This document shows, in pieces, positions 22,735 through 25,763 of a DNA stretch of 25,763 nt. The position numbers and the translations under genes were made by a program. Source of the stretch: an uncultured delta proteobacterium (lineage in GTDB: Bacteria; RBG-13-61-14; DRUE01); contig CAIYYW010000363.1 of NCBI GenBank assembly GCA_903930515.1, positions 1-25,763 of the forward strand. The letters run 5' to 3'. How positions within the stretch are numbered: position 1 is the stretch's first letter; each line of letters starts with the position of its first letter. The notes beneath the pieces were generated by a model. The model was not told where the DNA came from. It worked only from the letters and a program-made list of their open reading frames with translations, and ran no database searches.

Positions 22735-24213
22735 TCATGCCCCGTTATGCGACGGCCCTCCGCCCCACATCGTCCATCCGTCCGCGGAGGGATCTTTGAG
22801 GTTGATTCCGATCAGTTTTCCGTCCGCGGTTCCCACGAAGAGCATCCCCTTGGCCAGGCTGGGCTGGAACCGCATCTGCGATCCGATCTTGATGGTATCC
22901 AAAACCGTTCCGCGATCCTGGCTCAGGATTAGGACCTCTCCGGTCGCGGTCACCAGATAAAGCTTGTTCCCGGCCGGAACCGGCGGCGCGGCCAGATGCC
23001 CGCCTATTTTTTCCAAATCACCCGCCAAATCCCTGGTCCAAATTTCCTTGCCGGTGTCCGGGTTCAAGGCCACCACCTTGTCGCCTTGGGTGAGGAACAG
23101 CTTGTTTTTAAATACGCAGGGGCGCGATCCCTGGAATTCCCAGAGCCCGTTCACCGTGCCCTGGCCGACATTGGCGCTGGCTTCTTCGAGCTTGGCGGTT
23201 GCCGGGCCGGTCGCAAATCCCACGGAAGAATCGTTCGCCTTTTGATCGGAATAATAACCGCTCCCGCGCTGGACCTCCGCGTCCAGATAAGGCGCCGTCC
23301 GTTTGTGCCATATTCCGCCTGCCTGATTATTCTCCCCCTTTTTGGTCTCCAGCCGCGAGATGCCTTCCACCGGTTTCTGGTCCGCGCCTTTTTCGCGCCG
23401 GCTCACGAACACCTGATCTTGATACAGCCAGGGGGCGCTGGTCGCGTTCATATCCTTTTGCCAGAGCGGCTTTCCGTCCGTGATCCGGAACCGATAGACC
23501 GTGCCGTTAAAGGTGGACAGGTAAACCGAATCATTATGGACCACCGGCGCGCTGATGATGTCTCCCTCCAAATCCGCTCTCCAGAATTCCTTGCCGTCCC
23601 TTAGTCCCAGAGCGATCAATTGATGACCCTTTCCGCCCGGAAAGGCCATAAGCAATTTATCCTCGGAAATGGCCGGCTGACTCATCAAAGGGTCGCCCAG
23701 CCATTTGGACCAGAGCATCCTCCCGCTCTTTCCATCAACAACAAACAGGGTGCAACTCTCGGTATTAAAAGCGACCACGCCCTTGGCCGCGACCGCCGCG
23801 GTAGGCCCGTCGTCATTCACCCGGATCGCCCATTTCGGCTTTCCGCTCTCAGCCTCAAATGCGTAAAATTCGTAGCTCCCGAACCCGCCTCCCAGATAAA
23901 CCATCCCGTCCACCACCGCAGGCGTGGCGAGCGGACGGTTGCCCGGAATGGTCACGCTCCAGCCCTCTTTCCCATCCGGGGTTTTGAATTTCCGGGCTTT
24001 CAATCCCTCCAGGGGCAAGGAGCTGACCTCGCCGGATTTAAGATTGCCATTCCCGTCAACCTTCTGATCCTGCTGGAACTGCGGTTCTTTATCAACCGCA
24101 GGTTTGATTTGATCGGTCGCGGTCTTGACCTGGGGCGGACCCGCCTGGACCAGACCGGCAACGAGAATAATTCCTAATAAACAGGACCGCGCCAGGAAAG
24201 AAATCCGTTTCAT
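22735..24213 (-). CDS. Secreted PQQ-repeat beta-propeller protein
   Basis: The 492 residues begin with a signal peptide (MKRISFLARSCLLGIILVAGLVQA). A charged Q/K/D-rich spacer (about 25-60) leads to a propeller of PQQ-type repeats: ATPAVVDGMVYLG, LFVVDGKSGRMLW, SAPVVHNDSVYLSTFNGTVY, KVVALNPDTGKEIW and MLFVGTADGKLIGINL. Such propellers occur in BamB-like scaffolds and in PQQ dehydrogenases; no haem or PQQ-enzyme active-site part is seen, so a binding or scaffold role is more likely. Residues about 275-370 form a long insert poor in repeat motifs. AAAGGAGGA lies before the ATG. The GH47 gene is upstream on the same strand, 131 bases away. Confidence 0.8.
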   Translation of the reverse strand: MKRISFLARSCLLGIILVAGLVQAGPPQVKTATDQIKPAVDKEPQFQQDQKVDGNGNLKSGEVSSLPLEGLKARKFKTPDGKEGWSVTIPGNRPLATPAVVDGMVYLGGGFGSYEFYAFEAESGKPKWAIRVNDDGPTAAVAAKGVVAFNTESCTLFVVDGKSGRMLWSKWLGDPLMSQPAISEDKLLMAFPGGKGHQLIALGLRDGKEFWRADLEGDIISAPVVHNDSVYLSTFNGTVYRFRITDGKPLWQKDMNATSAPWLYQDQVFVSRREKGADQKPVEGISRLETKKGENNQAGGIWHKRTAPYLDAEVQRGSGYYSDQKANDSSVGFATGPATAKLEEASANVGQGTVNGLWEFQGSRPCVFKNKLFLTQGDKVVALNPDTGKEIWTRDLAGDLEKIGGHLAAPPVPAGNKLYLVTATGEVLILSQDRGTVLDTIKIGSQMRFQPSLAKGMLFVGTADGKLIGINLKDPSADGWTMWGGGPSHNGA

Positions 24214-24344
24214 ATTTATTCCTCCTTTACGCCGTCCCTGTTTCTAACTGACCAATGATCCGGCAAAAAGTTTCCAGGAATTTTTTTCCCCCGCATCCTC
24301 CTGGCCAAGACTGCGCAGGACCGGAAGGCGCAAGGAACAGCGGC

Positions 24345-25751
24345 TCACCAGGTTCTAAAAATCGGATGCGCTTCGGTATTGAAGACCGCCTTCTCAAAAT
24401 TCAAGGTGTCGGGAGGAGCGAACAGCAGAAAGAAATACTTCATATTTTCCGCCAGGAAATAACTTTCCATACTGTCGGCCTTGGTTTTGGTCCGGACATC
24501 CGAGAGCGCCGCGTACCCGGAGTCGGTCTTGCAATACTTGACCAGACTGTTGAAAAAAACGCTCCCCATCCGCCGATATTTTTCGTCCGAGGTATAGTGA
24601 TATAGGTAATAGGTTGATTCTATAATTTCCGGCCGGAGCAGATACGGCCCGTAAATAATTTTCATTTTCCGGTAATCAATCAATTCCGGCTCAATCCCGG
24701 CTATCATCCACATTTTATAACAGGAATCCAAAAGCCTTGCGGCCCGGTCCAGGTCCCCGGACTTGGCCAGGAGCGCGGGGAAAAAGGCGTCCAGCGCTCC
24801 GAAGACGCTAAGCTTTCTCTTTCCGGTTCCCATATCGCTGTGCCCATACCAGAGGTTTCCGGTGGATTCATCCGCGAGATAGGTATTTATGGCCTGGATG
24901 CTGGTATCCCACATCTCCTTCAAATCCGGGTCGTCAAATAACAAGGAGCCTTTAAGCAGATACTCGTAATAACTGTCAATGCCGCCCCCGATATTGCTGT
25001 CCATCACAATCCATTTCCCGCTCTTGACATCTATCTCGGTCCCGACCAGGCCGATCTTGGACCGGCGCTGATATACCGCGATGGCGGCTTTCTTCGCATG
25101 GTCATAATAAATGGGGTTTCCGGTCAATTTGGATAGTGCGCCATACTCCAATAAATAGGAGCCGATTTCAGCCGGGTTGGAAATCCTGCCCGAGGTCTTG
25201 CCGGTTTTTAAATTCACAAACCGATAGGGCATCCCGGTCGGAGAATCAAATACCGGCATCATCCGATCCGCCAGATCAATTGCCAGCTCCAGCAATCTCT
25301 TATCCCCGTCCAATTGATATGCTGAAATCAACCCGCCTAAAATCCGGATGGAAACCTCAAAATGCTGGACCTCCAGATCTTGATCAAATGAGAGGCGGCT
25401 GAAAATCAGCCCCTTCGCCTCCTCCGATTCCTTCTCCAGCCCCATAATCAGCATCGTATCCAACCCGTCCACCGGAGTCATCAACAGCGGTTCCTGATAC
25501 CAATCCCGATACCCCTTGCTCAACGGCTTCAGCGCGTCATGACCCCAGGCATACTTCTTATATGCGTTCCAGCAATGCAAAAACTCCGCCTTAACCCGGT
25601 CCTGGCTCACCACCGACTCATCCGCCGTCTCCAACAACGGTTTCGCTGACTGTAACCCGCACCCGCCCCAGACCAGAACGGCCCCGATTAAAATTATTAT
25701 CCCTGACCCAATCCTGCCCATTGTCCCATCCATCCCTGCGACTCTTTCCAT
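24345..25751 (-). CDS. GH47 alpha-mannosidase
   Basis: The 468-residue protein matches GH47, the inverting, calcium-dependent alpha-1,2-mannosidases. Visible blocks are YAWGHDALKPLS (67-78), VDGLDTMLIMGL, FEVSIRILGGLISAY with E132 as likely catalytic acid, GGGIDSYYEYLLKGSLL with D259, RPEIIES with E375 and E378, DSMESYFLAENMKYFFLLF, and FNTEAHP with T459, the calcium-coordinating threonine. A hydrophobic leader (about 13-29) precedes a cysteine at 31; the lipobox (WGGC) is imperfect, so it may be a lipoprotein or an ordinary secreted protein. GGAAGG lies just before the first ATG; ATGs at codons 7 and 11 are alternatives, the latter giving a tidier leader. It should trim alpha-1,2-mannose outside the cytoplasm. 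Confidence 0.9.
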   Translation of the reverse strand: MERVAGMDGTMGRIGSGIIILIGAVLVWGGCGLQSAKPLLETADESVVSQDRVKAEFLHCWNAYKKYAWGHDALKPLSKGYRDWYQEPLLMTPVDGLDTMLIMGLEKESEEAKGLIFSRLSFDQDLEVQHFEVSIRILGGLISAYQLDGDKRLLELAIDLADRMMPVFDSPTGMPYRFVNLKTGKTSGRISNPAEIGSYLLEYGALSKLTGNPIYYDHAKKAAIAVYQRRSKIGLVGTEIDVKSGKWIVMDSNIGGGIDSYYEYLLKGSLLFDDPDLKEMWDTSIQAINTYLADESTGNLWYGHSDMGTGKRKLSVFGALDAFFPALLAKSGDLDRAARLLDSCYKMWMIAGIEPELIDYRKMKIIYGPYLLRPEIIESTYYLYHYTSDEKYRRMGSVFFNSLVKYCKTDSGYAALSDVRTKTKADSMESYFLAENMKYFFLLFAPPDTLNFEKAVFNTEAHPIFRTW

Positions 25752-25763
25752 CTTCTTCCTTCC

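Noticed and set aside
1-25763. CRISPR array, prophage, insertion sequence, toxin-antitoxin or defence genes
   Set aside because: None seen: no regularly spaced repeats, transposase, integrase or phage proteins among the readable genes.

Overview
This window is a compact bacterial chromosome segment, clearly above 50% G+C. It has 23 protein-coding genes, no RNA genes, and no insertion sequence, prophage or CRISPR array. Intergenic gaps are all under 170 bases. The start sites use ATG and GTG, and most genes on the minus strand have clear Shine-Dalgarno sites. Signal peptides, a Tat-type leader, GT-C membrane glycosyltransferases, a DivIVA protein and a secreted PQQ-type propeller fit an uncultivated Gram-negative lineage such as a candidate phylum or PVC-like group. 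That placement is an inference and is weak; a ribosomal or housekeeping marker is not present to settle it.

Layout. The left edge (1-822, +) holds the 3' part of a ClsC-type phospholipase D-family protein. Then follows a long minus-strand block. A receiver-only response regulator and a zf-TFIIB zinc-ribbon protein (840-1566) form a small unit with its own promoter. Upstream of it lie a ceramidase-like hydrolase (1677-3095), a secreted TatT-like TPR protein (3144-4049), three tandem GT-C glycosyltransferases (4114-8426), a nucleoside phosphorylase (8423-9154) and a secreted GH57/GH38-like enzyme (9151-10806). The five genes from 10806 down to 4114 all overlap at their stop and start codons. 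They are read from a good sigma70-type promoter beside a palindrome. A zinc-ribbon/GYF-like protein and a TetR regulator (10916-12412, +) are divergent from this operon.

The middle (12530-18314) has two related GH35 beta-galactosidase-like enzymes on the minus strand. One has a twin-arginine leader and one has no leader. A DUF2156 (LPG synthase C-terminal-like) gene lies between them on the other strand. Next is a plus-strand run of an NAL/DHDPS-family aldolase, Maf, YggS, ProC, DivIVA and YggU/DUF167 (18462-22666), a typical housekeeping and division-associated cluster. It contains a MITE-like inverted repeat, with a solo arm at its end. The right end (22735-25751, -) has a secreted PQQ-repeat beta-propeller and a GH47 alpha-mannosidase with its catalytic and calcium-binding residues in place.

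How the genes may work together. The window is rich in glycan functions: three polyprenyl-phosphate-sugar type transferases, two GH35, one GH47 and one GH57/38-like enzyme, plus a sugar-acid-type aldolase. The most system-like element is the translationally coupled operon 10806-4114, with its divergent zinc-ribbon and TetR genes and a candidate operator between them. I read it as an envelope or secreted glycan assembly/remodelling locus. The presence of a nucleoside phosphorylase in it is unexplained. No single gene here is of a wholly unknown type.
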